A DNA stretch of 64,000 nucleotides from DAOUKH01 sp965207995 (GCA_965207995.1 OZ242299.1:2722636-2786635); one strand, 5' to 3'; counted from the stretch's first letter, positions 48,821 to 58,058 are shown. Notes: a model not told the origin generated them from the letters alone. A program made the numbers and translations.

Positions 48821-49480
48821 CTACTCAAGCGAGAAGGGCGGGTACCGGTCCGTGACGAGGAGGAAGGCGTAGGCGCCGACGCGGGTGCCCCATCGGAGCA
48901 CGCCGACCACGAAGTCGAACATGCCGCGGGGATACCGGCCCGTGACCAGGATTATCAGCCACGCCAGGATCGTGGCCACCACGGCCAGGACCCCAAGAAC
49001 GACGAGAGCGATGTAATGGGGAATGGCCAACAGCCATTTGAAGATCGGCAGGATGCGGTTCAAGTCGGTCTCGGCGTTCGGATACTCGATCTGGAGATGC
49101 ACCGACTGCTCTTCGTCCGTGGAGGGATACTCGTCGCGGAGCAGGAGCACGTATGCCTCAACCCTGGCGGTGAAGCGGCTCAGCTCCAGGTTCCAATCGA
49201 ACCACCACTTGGGGTACTTCTTGCGGAACAGGATCATCAGCAGGGGCGCGATGAACAGGAAGCCGCCGGCATAGAGAGGCGCCAAGTCCTGGTTCAGCTC
49301 CGGGCTTCCCGTGTCGATGTACCCGCCTATAAAGGCACCCACGACGAGGATGGGTATCGCCAGGAGTATGCGGACCAGCACCGACAGGCGATTGCTCGAC
49401 TCCTGGTAGTCGACGGAAAACTGCACCGGATAGTCGGAGTTCGCGCCACCAATTTGGGACTGCGATTCACTCTGCGCCAT
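48821..49480 (-). CDS. DUF4389 membrane protein
   Basis: A 219-residue membrane protein of the DUF4389 family: YPVQFSVDYQESSNRLSVLV leads into helix 1 (VLVRILLAIPILVVGAFIGG), a second helix lies near 65-85, and the repeated signature WNLELSRFTARVEAYVLLL and GVLRWGTRVGAYAFLLVTD ends each of the two related halves. The function of the family is not known. Length is normal. The start is a clear ATG at 49480, with GAGG on the minus strand upstream. Confidence 0.8.
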   Translation of the reverse strand: MAQSESQSQIGGANSDYPVQFSVDYQESSNRLSVLVRILLAIPILVVGAFIGGYIDTGSPELNQDLAPLYAGGFLFIAPLLMILFRKKYPKWWFDWNLELSRFTARVEAYVLLLRDEYPSTDEEQSVHLQIEYPNAETDLNRILPIFKWLLAIPHYIALVVLGVLAVVATILAWLIILVTGRYPRGMFDFVVGVLRWGTRVGAYAFLLVTDRYPPFSLE

Positions 49481-49608
49481 GAGAACCTCCAGCTAGGGAA
49501 TGCACTCGCCGAGCCTTCACAACCGCGGCGCGCAGCATAACATAACGGTGCCATCCCGCTTCGCCATTGCGAAGAAGGCCCTGCGGCTTCTTCTGGAAGG
49601 AGAAGCGG

Positions 49609-50451
49609 CTACCAGCCGGTGGCTTTGCGGACGGCGAAGTCGATGACGCAGTCGGGGAGGAGGCGCATCGCGATAGCGCCGAGGAAGGCGTCGTAGCCGA
49701 CCGTGTAGCGAGCGCGGGGGTGGCGAGCCTCGATGACCTGCCGGATGCGGCGGGCGACGCGGTCCGGCCCCGGCCAGGGAATGAGGCCGCCGGGCAGGGG
49801 CTCCTCACGCCGGAGCGGCTCGTAGGGGGTTGTCTCGCGGTCCATAGCCTCGGCCATGAGCTGCGACGGGACGAAGTCGGTCTTGAAGATGCCCGGTTCC
49901 AGCAGCACGACGCGGATGCCGAAGCGTCCCACTTCGAGACGCATGCTCCGGCTCATCGTGTTCATGGCGAACTTGGTGGCGGCGTAGGCCCCGCCGGCGG
50001 GACTGCTCGCCTGGCCGGCCATCGACCCTACGTGGATGATGGTGCCGAACCCCTGCTCGCGCATGCCGGGAATGACGAGCCGGGAGAGGCGCATCGGGCC
50101 GATGAAATTCGCCTCGAAGACGGTGCGGACCTCGTCGTCCGAGACATGCTCCCAGGGGCCCCAGAGCCCGTAGCCGGCGTTGTTGACCAGGGCGTCGATG
50201 CGCCCGTGACGCTCGATGGCGCCCGACGTCCACGCCTCGCACGCAGCGGCGTCGCTGACGTCGAGGCGCGACGTTTCGATGGCGAGGTCGGTGGCGCCTG
50301 CTTCCTGCTGGAGGGAGTCGAGGCGTTCGACGTCGCGGCCGGTGGCGAGGACGGTGTGGCCACGACGCGCCACCTGGAGCGCCGCCTCCCGCCCGATCCC
50401 CCGGGTGGCGCCGGTGATGAGCACGATTTGGCGTTTCGGCGGCTTGCTCAT
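49609..50451 (-). CDS. Short-chain dehydrogenase/reductase
   Basis: A 280-residue SDR. TGATRGIGREAAL near residues 14-26 binds the cofactor, NNAGYGLWG follows, and VGSMAGQASSPAGGAYAATK holds the catalytic Ser, Tyr and Lys. Arginines after the second strand (ATGRDVERL) suggest NADP(H). The ATG at 50451 overlaps the stop of the ubiD-type gene by 4 bases, so it is read with the menaquinone-type trio. It may be a bystander in that operon, as no SDR step is required by the futalosine pathway. Confidence 0.9.
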   Translation of the reverse strand: MSKPPKRQIVLITGATRGIGREAALQVARRGHTVLATGRDVERLDSLQQEAGATDLAIETSRLDVSDAAACEAWTSGAIERHGRIDALVNNAGYGLWGPWEHVSDDEVRTVFEANFIGPMRLSRLVIPGMREQGFGTIIHVGSMAGQASSPAGGAYAATKFAMNTMSRSMRLEVGRFGIRVVLLEPGIFKTDFVPSQLMAEAMDRETTPYEPLRREEPLPGGLIPWPGPDRVARRIRQVIEARHPRARYTVGYDAFLGAIAMRLLPDCVIDFAVRKATGW

Positions 50452-52205
50452 GACCAGTACTCGTTCCAGCGGCGCTCGAGGAGTGCCGCGGTGCCGGGGT
50501 CGACCTCCAGCGGGTCGGGGTAGCCTGGCTTCCACGTCGCGTCGATGACGAGGGGGCCTTCATAGACCGCGGCGGCCCCCTCCATGCGCATCGAAGGGAA
50601 GACGACGTCGCGGGCGGGGTCGAAGCGGGTGAAGATGCCCCAGAGCGCACTGGTCCGGTCGTCGAGGTCGACGTCGGCGCTGACGACGGCGGCCATCTTC
50701 ACGCCGGCGAGCCGCGGGTCGGCGGCGAGGCGTTCGGCGAGGGGACGGCCCTCGCCTTCGGTCTTGACCATCAACATGCAGTCCTCCCACAGCCGCGCGC
50801 CGGCGACGCCCGGTCCAAGGGCGTCCAGGTCGAGCGGACGTGCCGGGCCCGGCGGCTCGCCGTCGCGCTTGGGCGTGGCGTCGATCGCCATCTTACTCCC
50901 CTCGTGCATGCGGAAGCTGGTGAAGTCGAGGGTGTCGAAGGGCACGCGGGGCAGAAGCAGGAAATCGGAGCGCGGGTCGAAGTTGGCGCGGATTTCGCGG
51001 AGGACGGCGTCGAAGTCGGCGGGGTCGACGCCGGGGCCGACGAGCACGACGCACTTGGTAAGCGAGAGCTGGCCGGTGCCGAAGAGTCCGAGCGCGACCT
51101 TCAGCGGCTCCTTGTGGTAGCGCGACTTGACGGAGGCCGCGGCTAGGTTCACGAAGCCGGTCTCTCCGTAGGCGTGCAGATCTTCGATCTCCGGGTGCAA
51201 TAGTTTCAGGAATGGGTTGAGAAAGTCCTGGATGGCATACCCGAGGATGGTGTCCTCGGCGGGGGGCTTGCCGACGACGGCGGCGGGGAAGACGGGGCTT
51301 CGCCGCCGCGTGGTGACGTTGACCCGGAAGACGGGGAAGTCGGCGGCGTGGGAGTAGTGGCCGAAGTGGTCGCCGAAGGGGCCTTCCAAGCGCCGGAGGT
51401 GCGGTTCGACGGCGCCTTCGAGGATGAACTCGGCGTTGGCGGGCACGCGCATGGCGAGCGTCCTGGCAGGGACCATTGGGGTCGGAGCGCCGCGGAGGAT
51501 GGTCGCGAAGAGCAGCTCCTCCATCGTCTCCGGCAACGGCAGCACCGCCGAGAAGAAGAGGGCTGGGTCGCCGCCCAAGACGGCCGCCACTTCCAGGGGA
51601 CGGCCTTGGGCCTCGGCCTCGGCGTAGTGGAAGCCGCCGCCCTTTTGAATCTGCCAGTGCATCCCCGCCTCGTCGGGGCCGTAGACGTGCATCCGGTAGA
51701 CGCCGAGGTTGCTCCGGCCCGTTGCCGGGCTCAGCGTCCGCACCAGCGGGAGGGTGAGGAAGCGCCCGCCGTCCTGCGGCCAGCACTTGATTGCAGGGAG
51801 GCCGTGCAGATCGGGCGGCTCGACAACCTCCTGCACCGGGGCGGTGCTGACGTTCTTTGGGCGGGAGGCCCGTCCTAGCTTCCACAACAGGCCGCGCGAG
51901 CGCCAAAGCTCCTTTAGCGAAGGTGGGTTCAGCCGCTCGACGAGGCCGATTAGCTCTTCGCCAACCGCCTTGGGGTGGCGGCCGAGGGCGAGCTCGATGC
52001 GGCGCTCGCTCGCGAGCTGGTTGATAAGGAGCGGGTACGGCGAGCCCTTGGGCCGCTCGAAGAGGAGGGCGGGGCCGCCCTCGCGGACGAGCCGCGTTGC
52101 AATGGCGGGAATCTCAAGCTCGGGGTCGGTCTCGACCTTGACCCGCCGGAGCTCGCCCTCCCGCTCCAAGACGGCGATGAACGCTTGGAGGTCGCGGTGG
52201 GGCAC
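50448..52205 (-). CDS. mqnL: UbiD-family decarboxylase (MqnL-like)
   Basis: A 585-residue UbiD-type decarboxylase that uses prenylated FMN to remove a carboxyl from an aromatic acid. Family blocks: LREFIA-type N-terminus (LQAFIAVLEREGELRRVKVE), GVYRMHVYGPDEAGMHWQIQ, and EGPFGDHFGHYS near residue 290, followed by the PVF-x-V strand. Its length (longer than the ~490 of E. coli UbiD) and its place beside ubiX- and ubiA-type genes match the late futalosine route, where MqnL acts on the prenylated naphthoate. The gene name rests on context and length. Confidence 0.82.
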   Translation of the reverse strand: MPHRDLQAFIAVLEREGELRRVKVETDPELEIPAIATRLVREGGPALLFERPKGSPYPLLINQLASERRIELALGRHPKAVGEELIGLVERLNPPSLKELWRSRGLLWKLGRASRPKNVSTAPVQEVVEPPDLHGLPAIKCWPQDGGRFLTLPLVRTLSPATGRSNLGVYRMHVYGPDEAGMHWQIQKGGGFHYAEAEAQGRPLEVAAVLGGDPALFFSAVLPLPETMEELLFATILRGAPTPMVPARTLAMRVPANAEFILEGAVEPHLRRLEGPFGDHFGHYSHAADFPVFRVNVTTRRRSPVFPAAVVGKPPAEDTILGYAIQDFLNPFLKLLHPEIEDLHAYGETGFVNLAAASVKSRYHKEPLKVALGLFGTGQLSLTKCVVLVGPGVDPADFDAVLREIRANFDPRSDFLLLPRVPFDTLDFTSFRMHEGSKMAIDATPKRDGEPPGPARPLDLDALGPGVAGARLWEDCMLMVKTEGEGRPLAERLAADPRLAGVKMAAVVSADVDLDDRTSALWGIFTRFDPARDVVFPSMRMEGAAAVYEGPLVIDATWKPGYPDPLEVDPGTAALLERRWNEYWS

Positions 52206-52208
52206 GCC

Positions 52209-52859
52209 CTAGCCGCCCTCGGCGTCGGGGCCGTCAATGGCGGCGATCTCGGCGAGCGGGTCGCCCTGCCAGCGGCGGAGCAGGCCGGTCTCGACGCCGA
52301 GCCGGTCGAGCACCCGGCCGGCGACGGTGTCGACGAGGTCTTGGATAGTCGCCGGCTGGTGGTAGAAGGCAGGCATGGCGGGGAGTATCTCGGCGCCGGC
52401 GTCGACCAGCTCCAGCATGTTGCGCAGGTGGATGCGGTTGAAGGGGGTCTCGCGGGGCACGATTACCAGGCGGCGGCGCTCCTTGAGGGCCACGTCGGCG
52501 GTGCGCTCGATAAGGTTCGACGAGATGCCGCCCGCGATCCGTCCCACCGTCCCCATTGAGCACGGCACGATGGCCATGCCCTCGAAGACGAAGGAACCGC
52601 TCGCGATGGAGGCCGAGAAGTCGCGGTGGGGGAGCAGCTCCAGGCCGCCGCCCTCGACGCCGAGCATCTCGCGCCACTGCTCTAGACGCGCCGCCCGGAC
52701 ACCGCTGAAGCGGACGCCCGACTCGATGGCGAGCACGCGCTCGCCGGCCGGCGACACCACGAGCTTGACGTGGTGGCCCGCCTCGAGCAGGCCCTGCAGC
52801 ACGCGGACCGCGTAGGGCGCGCCCGACGCGCCGGTGACGCCGATGACGTAGACGCTCAT
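52209..52859 (-). CDS. ubiX: UbiX-family flavin prenyltransferase (MqnM-like)
   Basis: A 216-residue flavin prenyltransferase that makes the prenyl-FMN cofactor needed by the UbiD-type enzyme next door. IGVTGASGAPYAVRVL is the N-terminal FMN loop, FEGMAIVPCSMGTVGRIAGG the phosphate site, and VIVPRETPFNRIHLRNMLEL the family signature. A slightly longer C-terminus than usual. Three bases separate it from the ubiD-type gene and its start overlaps the stop of the prenyltransferase by 4 bases. Confidence 0.93.
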   Translation of the reverse strand: MSVYVIGVTGASGAPYAVRVLQGLLEAGHHVKLVVSPAGERVLAIESGVRFSGVRAARLEQWREMLGVEGGGLELLPHRDFSASIASGSFVFEGMAIVPCSMGTVGRIAGGISSNLIERTADVALKERRRLVIVPRETPFNRIHLRNMLELVDAGAEILPAMPAFYHQPATIQDLVDTVAGRVLDRLGVETGLLRRWQGDPLAEIAAIDGPDAEGG

Positions 52860-53770
52860 GCCCGCACCAACACGTCGGCCATGACGAAGATGAAGAAGAC
52901 GACGCTGATGATGCCATTCATGTTAAAGAAGGCTACCCCGGCCCGCGAGGTGTCCTTGGGGGAGACCAGGCTGTGCTCCGCGGCGAGCAAGAGGAAGAAC
53001 GCCGCCGCGCCGGCGTAGTAGAGCGGGCCAACGCCGAGGGCAACGCCGGCCCCGACCACGAAGGCCACCGTCGACAGGTGCAGGACCTTGGCCGTCCGCA
53101 GGGCCGTGGCGACGCCGAACCGCGCCGGTATCGAATGGACGCCGTTGGCGCGGTCGAAGGCGATGTCTTGGAGGGCGTAGATGACGTCGAAGCCCGCCAC
53201 CCACATGCCGGCGCCGAGGCCGAGCAGCATCGCGCCGACGGGGAGGTCGCCCGCGACGGCGAGCCAGACCGCGGGCGGCACGATGAGGTAGACCGTGCTC
53301 AGTCCGAAGTGGCAGAGCCAGGTGAACCGCTTCAGGTATGGGTAGAAGATGAGCGGCGCGAGGGCGGCGGGCCAGAGGCGCTGCGCCCAGTCGCTGAGGT
53401 TGTAGACGGCGAGCAGGAAGAGCGCCAGCGCCACGGCGATGAAGAAGACCATCTCGCCGCGCTTCAGGGTTCCCATGGGGATTGCGCGGCCCGCGGTGCG
53501 CGGATTGCGCGCGTCGATCTCGGCGTCGATGAGGCGGTTCGCCGCCATCGCCACCGTCCGGCCGCCGAACATCGCCAGAGTGATCCAACCGAACGCGGCG
53601 GCGTCGGGCCAGCCCTCGGACAGGAGGAAGAGCGTGAGGTAGGCGAAGGGGAGCGCGAAGATGCTGTGCTCGATCTTGATCGACTCGGCGAAGACGACCG
53701 CCTTGCGCAGCGGCAGGCCGAGCGGGTTGCGCGCGGCGGCGCGGGATGCGTCCGCGGTGTCGGTGCTCAT
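52856..53770 (-). CDS. mqnP: UbiA-family polyprenyltransferase (MqnP-like)
   Basis: A 304-residue membrane prenyltransferase with about 8-9 helices. The first aspartate motif is NRLIDAEIDARNPRTAGRAI (residues ~88-107) and the second is QDIAFDRANGVHSIPARFG (~200-219). IKIEHSIFALPFAY before them is typical of the MqnP/UbiA-other branch. It attaches a polyprenyl chain to the aromatic precursor of menaquinone. First gene of the mqnP-ubiX-mqnL-SDR operon. No mqnA-D genes lie in the window. Confidence 0.87.
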   Translation of the reverse strand: MSTDTADASRAAARNPLGLPLRKAVVFAESIKIEHSIFALPFAYLTLFLLSEGWPDAAAFGWITLAMFGGRTVAMAANRLIDAEIDARNPRTAGRAIPMGTLKRGEMVFFIAVALALFLLAVYNLSDWAQRLWPAALAPLIFYPYLKRFTWLCHFGLSTVYLIVPPAVWLAVAGDLPVGAMLLGLGAGMWVAGFDVIYALQDIAFDRANGVHSIPARFGVATALRTAKVLHLSTVAFVVGAGVALGVGPLYYAGAAAFFLLLAAEHSLVSPKDTSRAGVAFFNMNGIISVVFFIFVMADVLVRA

Positions 53771-53918
53771 ACGGCGGCGACCTCGGCGCGAGGGGTCTCC
53801 CCTTCAGTTTCCGCACTCAGTCTAGAGATGGCCTCGCGCTACCGTCAAACGCGGCAAGGAGGCGTCATGGGGCCGTGCTAGACTTGCCGAGCACCCGTCT
53901 TCCGGGCGCTCTTCTCCT

Positions 53919-55199
53919 ATGGCCAAGCGACCGTCGTCACCCGTCTCCGCGGCCCGGTCCGGCGCCCGCCAGAGACGCAGGCGGCGCTCCCGGTTGGGCG
54001 GGACCTTCCAGTCACTCAGCGTCCAGCAGTACCGGCGCTACATGGTCTCGTTCGTGGGCAGCGGCATCGGCTTCCAGAGCATGCTGGTGGCGACGAGCTG
54101 GCTGACCTGGCGCCTGACGGAATCCGAGTTCATGCTCAGCGCCGTCCTGCTCATGACCGGCGTCGCCCAAGTGTTCATCGCGCCGGTCGGTGGTGTCGTG
54201 GCCGACCGTTTCGCCCACAAGCCGATCATGGTGTGGATGCAAGTCGTGATCATGGCCAACGGCGCGGTGCTGGGCGTGCTCGTGGCGGCGGACCTGGTCG
54301 AGGTCTGGCACCTGTTCGTGAGCGCCGGAGTGTTCGGCGCGGCGAATAGCTTCCACATGCCGTCGCGGCAGTCGTTCGTCTTCAACTTGGTGGGGAAGCA
54401 GCACCTGCAGAACGCGCTCGCACTGAACGCCGGAGCGATGAGCTCGATGCGGCTGATCGGCCCGGCCGTCGGCGGCGTGCTCATCGGCTGGTTGGGCGAG
54501 CAAGCCGTCTACTTCACCGTCACGGGGGGCTACGTCGTCTCAGTCACGATCCTGACGCTATTCATCAAGTCGGACGGCGCGCCTGGGCGTGTGAGCGAAG
54601 AGTCGCCGATCGCCGCCTTCAAGGGTGGGGTCGGGTACCTGCTGGGCCACCCGGTATTGAAGTGGCTGATCATCGGCCTGATGGGGGCGACGCTCATCGG
54701 ACTGCCGTTCCGGGACCTGCTCCCCGCGGTCGCCGACGTGCTCGGCCAGGGCGCGGAGGGGTTTGGGCTGCTCCTCAGCATGACCGGGCTCGGTGCGCTG
54801 GTCGGCAGTCTCGTGATCGCGTCATGGCCGAACATGCGGGCGAAGGGGAAAATCTACATCGTTACCGGCGTGGCATGGGGCGCTGCGGTGGTTCTGCTCG
54901 CGGTGTCGCCCAATTTGGCCTCCGCCATCTTAGTGATGATCGTTCTCGGCGCCATTAGCACCAACTACAACACGATCAACAACATCCTGGTGCAGACGAA
55001 CGTCGACGACGCCTACCGCGGGCGCGTGCTGAGCTTCCTGATGATCATGTTCGGGCTGCACCTCGTCGGCGCGGTGATCATCGGCTCAATCGCCGAGTTC
55101 ACCGGCATTCGATGGGCTCTCGCCGGTTCGGGAGCCGTGATGGTGCTGTTCGCGCTCTATCTCGGCATCGTCCGCTCCGAGATCCGCCGCCTCGATTAG
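53919..55199 (+). CDS. MFS transporter (EntS-like)
   Basis: A 426-residue major facilitator with 12 predicted helices and a basic N-terminus (RQRRRRRSRLGG). GGVVADRFAHKPIMVWMQV between helices 2 and 3 is the family's motif A in its MFS_3/EntS form. These proteins export siderophores, drugs or other small molecules; the cargo cannot be told. Start ATG 53919, divergent from mqnP with 148 bases between. Ends 125 bases before the mraZ promoter and reads in the same direction as it. Confidence 0.9.
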   Translation: MAKRPSSPVSAARSGARQRRRRRSRLGGTFQSLSVQQYRRYMVSFVGSGIGFQSMLVATSWLTWRLTESEFMLSAVLLMTGVAQVFIAPVGGVVADRFAHKPIMVWMQVVIMANGAVLGVLVAADLVEVWHLFVSAGVFGAANSFHMPSRQSFVFNLVGKQHLQNALALNAGAMSSMRLIGPAVGGVLIGWLGEQAVYFTVTGGYVVSVTILTLFIKSDGAPGRVSEESPIAAFKGGVGYLLGHPVLKWLIIGLMGATLIGLPFRDLLPAVADVLGQGAEGFGLLLSMTGLGALVGSLVIASWPNMRAKGKIYIVTGVAWGAAVVLLAVSPNLASAILVMIVLGAISTNYNTINNILVQTNVDDAYRGRVLSFLMIMFGLHLVGAVIIGSIAEFTGIRWALAGSGAVMVLFALYLGIVRSEIRRLD

Positions 55200-55324
55200 C
55201 GCGGCGTCGGGCGGCTTCTTCTTCCTGTCTCCAGCGTCACCCCTAGGGCCGCCTTCCGCCCATGAGGCCAGCGCACCCGCGAGCCTCGACGTAGGCGAGT
55301 TTTGGTAATCCATAGTGGAATGTC

Positions 55325-55354
55325 TTGACATGGATAGGTAGAGATTGGTATAAA
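55325..55354 (+). promoter_or_regulatory. Promoter of the division cluster
   Basis: Perfect TTGACA (55325-55330), 18-base spacer, TATAAA (55349-55354), about 70 bases before the mraZ start. This is the best sigma-70-type promoter I can read in the window. Confidence 0.75.
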
Positions 55355-55370
55355 CTGGCGCTAATTGGTG
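55346..55370 (+). promoter_or_regulatory. Probable MraZ operator (three TGGNN boxes, 10-bp period)
   Basis: TGGTA, TGGCG and TGGTG start at 55346, 55356 and 55366, each separated by 5 bases, so they lie on one face of the helix. E. coli MraZ binds three TGGGN repeats with 5-base spacers in front of its own gene. Here the boxes overlap the -10 element and the likely transcription start, which fits repression. Another TGGTGAA lies at 55387-55393. Confidence 0.6.
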
Positions 55371-55425
55371 AACTTCGGAGTCTCAATGGTGAAACCGTTC
55401 CGCCTTAGGCGGAGGGGATGGCCAC

Positions 55426-55869
55426 TTGCTTCTAGGAACGTTCGAGGGTCGAGTCGACGCGCAGGGGCGCATCGTCGTGCCGCAGAAGTTCCGCGACACG
55501 GTGCAGAGCGGCATGGTGCTCGCACGGGGCCCGGACGGCTGCATCGAGGCCTACCCACCGGCGAGATGGCAAGACGAGGCCGATCGCGTTTCGCGTTTCT
55601 CCCGGTATGACCGGAACGCGCGACTCATGCAGCGGCTGACCTTTTCCGGCGCGTTTGAAGCGGCCCCTGATCGGCAAGGACGCGTAGTCGTCCCGCTGAA
55701 CCTGCGGAGCTTCGCTGGGATCGACATCAACCAGCCGGTGGTCATCGTGGGGCAAAACTCCTATTTCGAGGTCTGGTCCGTCGAGGGCTGGGACAAGCAG
55801 CTTGCCCAGCAGGGGAACCTCTCGGACATCGCGGAGCAGCTGGAGCGGGGCCATGGCGAGTCCGCATAA
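55426..55869 (+). CDS. mraZ: Transcriptional regulator MraZ
   Basis: A 147-residue protein with two AbrB-like MraZ halves: GTFEGRVDAQGRIVVPQKFRD and FSGAFEAAPDRQGRVVVPLN each carry the DxxGRxxxP loop that contacts DNA. It controls the division operon it heads, as a ring-forming repressor. The start is TTG 55426 with GGAGGGG upstream; the ATG 7 bases before it is out of frame. The gene overlaps rsmH by 17 bases. Confidence 0.94.
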   Translation: MLLGTFEGRVDAQGRIVVPQKFRDTVQSGMVLARGPDGCIEAYPPARWQDEADRVSRFSRYDRNARLMQRLTFSGAFEAAPDRQGRVVVPLNLRSFAGIDINQPVVIVGQNSYFEVWSVEGWDKQLAQQGNLSDIAEQLERGHGESA

Positions 55870-56809
55870 GACCGGGCATGAGCCGGTGCTCGCGGCCGAG
55901 CTCGTCACGGGGCTCGCCGTACGGTCCGGGGGCCGCTACGTGGACTGCACGCTGGGCGCGGGCGGACATGCCACCGCGGTGCTTCAGGCGAGTGGCCCCG
56001 AGGGACGTCTGCTCGGCATCGACGCGGACGAAGACGCCCTCGCGCTTGCGCGCGAACGGCTCACTCCCTACAACCCGTCCCCGACCTTCGCGCAAGGCAA
56101 CTTCCGCGACCTCCTCGATATATGTTCCAACCACGGCTTCCTCAATGCCGATGGCGTCTATTTCGACCTGGGCCTCTCGTCAATGCAGCTCGAGGCCGGG
56201 CACCGAGGGTTCAGCTTCCTTAAAGAAGGCCCCTTGGACATGCGTTTCTCCAAAGAGGGGCCGGTCTCCGGGAAGGACGTGGTGAACACGTATGCCGTGG
56301 ACGAGCTCGCCGGCGTGCTGCGACGGTACGGCCAGGAGCGCAAGAGCCGGCTCATCGCCCGCCGCATTGCCGCCCGACGTCCGATTGAAACGACAACCGA
56401 GCTGGCGAGTATCGTCGCGGGGGCCTACCCGCCCGGCCGGCATCGCATCCATCCGGCGACGCGGACCTTCCAGGCGCTGCGCATCTGCGTCAACGACGAA
56501 CTCACGGGCATCCAGCAGGCCCTGGAAGGCACGGTCGACGTGCTGAAACCTGAGGGGCGCGTCGCCGTTATCAGCTACCACTCGTTGGAAGACCGGATCG
56601 TGAAGAACTTCTTCCGCGACCGGTCCGCCGACTTCGCCCACGTGCCGGGAGCGCCCGGCGGCGGCCACCCGCTTACGCCGTCGCTCGAGGTGCTGACGCG
56701 GCGGGCCATCGTTCCGAGCGCCGCCGAGAAGGGGCGCAATCCGCGCAGCCGCAGCGCCAAGCTCCGCGTCGCGCGGAAGCTCGCGGAGCGTGGAGGCCGC
56801 TGTGGCTAG
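55853..56809 (+). CDS. rsmH: 16S rRNA m4C1402 methyltransferase
   Basis: A 318-residue RsmH (MraW) that methylates C1402 in the ribosomal decoding centre using S-adenosylmethionine. HKTGHEPVLAAELV at the start, DCTLGAGGHATAVL (the AdoMet loop), DGVYFDLGLSSMQLE and the terminal VISYHSLEDRIVKNFF blocks are all intact. ATG 55853 is used because GGAG lies 8 bases upstream and it gives the standard N-terminus. It overlaps mraZ and ftsA. Confidence 0.96.
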   Translation: MASPHKTGHEPVLAAELVTGLAVRSGGRYVDCTLGAGGHATAVLQASGPEGRLLGIDADEDALALARERLTPYNPSPTFAQGNFRDLLDICSNHGFLNADGVYFDLGLSSMQLEAGHRGFSFLKEGPLDMRFSKEGPVSGKDVVNTYAVDELAGVLRRYGQERKSRLIARRIAARRPIETTTELASIVAGAYPPGRHRIHPATRTFQALRICVNDELTGIQQALEGTVDVLKPEGRVAVISYHSLEDRIVKNFFRDRSADFAHVPGAPGGGHPLTPSLEVLTRRAIVPSAAEKGRNPRSRSAKLRVARKLAERGGRCG

Positions 56810-58058
56810 AGACCCGCGCCGCGACGGCCCCGAGATGGTGGTGGCTATCGACATGGGCACTTCGATGGTGCGTGTGATCGGCGCGGCAATGGCCGCCGAC
56901 CGCGGCGCCGAGATCTTCTCATTCGGCCGGGCCAAGTCGATGGGAGTGAGGCGGGGCATGGTCGAGGACGTCGATGAAGCCGGTGCCGCGATCCGGGCGG
57001 CGTTGGCGTCCGCCGGCCTGGAACGGAAGGTCCGAGACGCCCTGATCGTCGCCGGCATTTCCGGCGTGCACGTCCGGTCGTTCAACGCCGTCGGTGAAGT
57101 TGCCGTAAGCCGGACCGACAGCGTGATTACCGAGCGGGACGTGGCGGAGGCGCGCGCGGCGGCGCAAATGCAGGCCGCGGGCCGCGACGGCGTTCTGCTC
57201 CATGCCGCGCCCGGAGGGATCCGTGTCGACGGCTATCTCTGCCGGCGCAGCCCGGTGGGGATGCGGGGCGCGCTGGTCCAAGCCGAGATGCGGGTCGTCA
57301 CCGCCGGCGAGGAAGCCGTCGAGCGGCTTCGGCAGGCCGCCCGGATGGCCGGCGTCGAGATCGACGAGGTCCTATCGAGCGTCGTGGCGGCGGGCCGCGC
57401 CGCCGTGCAGGGGACCGAGGCCGAGGCCGGCGTCGTCCATATGGATATTGGAGCGGGCACGACCGGTGCGGCCACTTATTTGAACAACATGCTGCTGCAA
57501 ACTGGGGCGGCTCCTGTCGGCGGCCATCATCTTTCCAGCGACATTGCGACGGCACTCAATACGTCGTTCTCGGTGGGCGAGGGAGTTCTCCACGATCACG
57601 GGGCGGCGTCCTTGGAGGGCGCGGCCTTGCAGGAAGAGGTCACCATCCCCTGCTACGGGGTCAGCGGCTACCGGCGCTTCCGCCGGGGCTATCTGCTCGA
57701 AGTCATAAGGCTCCGCCTAACGGAGCTGCTGCAGCTCGGCTGGGCAGCGGCGATGGGTGCGCGGCGATGGAAGCACCCGGCCGGCCTCGTGCTCACCGGC
57801 GGCGTCGCCACGCTTCCCAGCATCGCCGACCTTGCCCGCGAGGTGCTCGGTGTCCCCGCCCGCGTGGGCGAGGCGTCCGGCGGCGGCGTCATTTACCGGG
57901 AGGGCGGCGCGGTAAGCGATCTGAAAGGGCCGGCCCATGCGTCGCTGCTCGGCTTGCTGCGGACGTACCGGGACCCGGTCTTGGGTCCAGCTCGGCAAGA
58001 AGCAGAGCGGCCGAAGGGCTTCCGCCTGTTCGGGCAGGTCGAAGGGTTACGGGCCTGA
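56802..58058 (+). CDS. ftsA: Cell division protein FtsA
   Basis: A 418-residue actin-like ATPase that tethers FtsZ to the membrane. AIDMGTSMVRVIGA is the phosphate-1 loop, VVHMDIGAGTTGAATY phosphate-2, GHHLSSDIATALNTSFS the FtsA-specific segment and AGLVLTGGVATLPSIADLA the adenosine loop. The C-terminal amphipathic end is GFRLFGQVEGLRA, which could be the membrane helix. GTG 56802 is chosen because GGAGG lies 5 bases upstream; it overlaps the rsmH stop. The next gene is ftsZ. FtsQ and all mur genes are absent between rsmH and ftsA. Confidence 0.93.
   Translation: MARDPRRDGPEMVVAIDMGTSMVRVIGAAMAADRGAEIFSFGRAKSMGVRRGMVEDVDEAGAAIRAALASAGLERKVRDALIVAGISGVHVRSFNAVGEVAVSRTDSVITERDVAEARAAAQMQAAGRDGVLLHAAPGGIRVDGYLCRRSPVGMRGALVQAEMRVVTAGEEAVERLRQAARMAGVEIDEVLSSVVAAGRAAVQGTEAEAGVVHMDIGAGTTGAATYLNNMLLQTGAAPVGGHHLSSDIATALNTSFSVGEGVLHDHGAASLEGAALQEEVTIPCYGVSGYRRFRRGYLLEVIRLRLTELLQLGWAAAMGARRWKHPAGLVLTGGVATLPSIADLAREVLGVPARVGEASGGGVIYREGGAVSDLKGPAHASLLGLLRTYRDPVLGPARQEAERPKGFRLFGQVEGLRA

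Noticed and set aside
53771..53918. Regulatory sites between mqnP and the MFS gene
   Set aside because: I could find no hexamer pair at normal spacing on either strand in this divergent gap.
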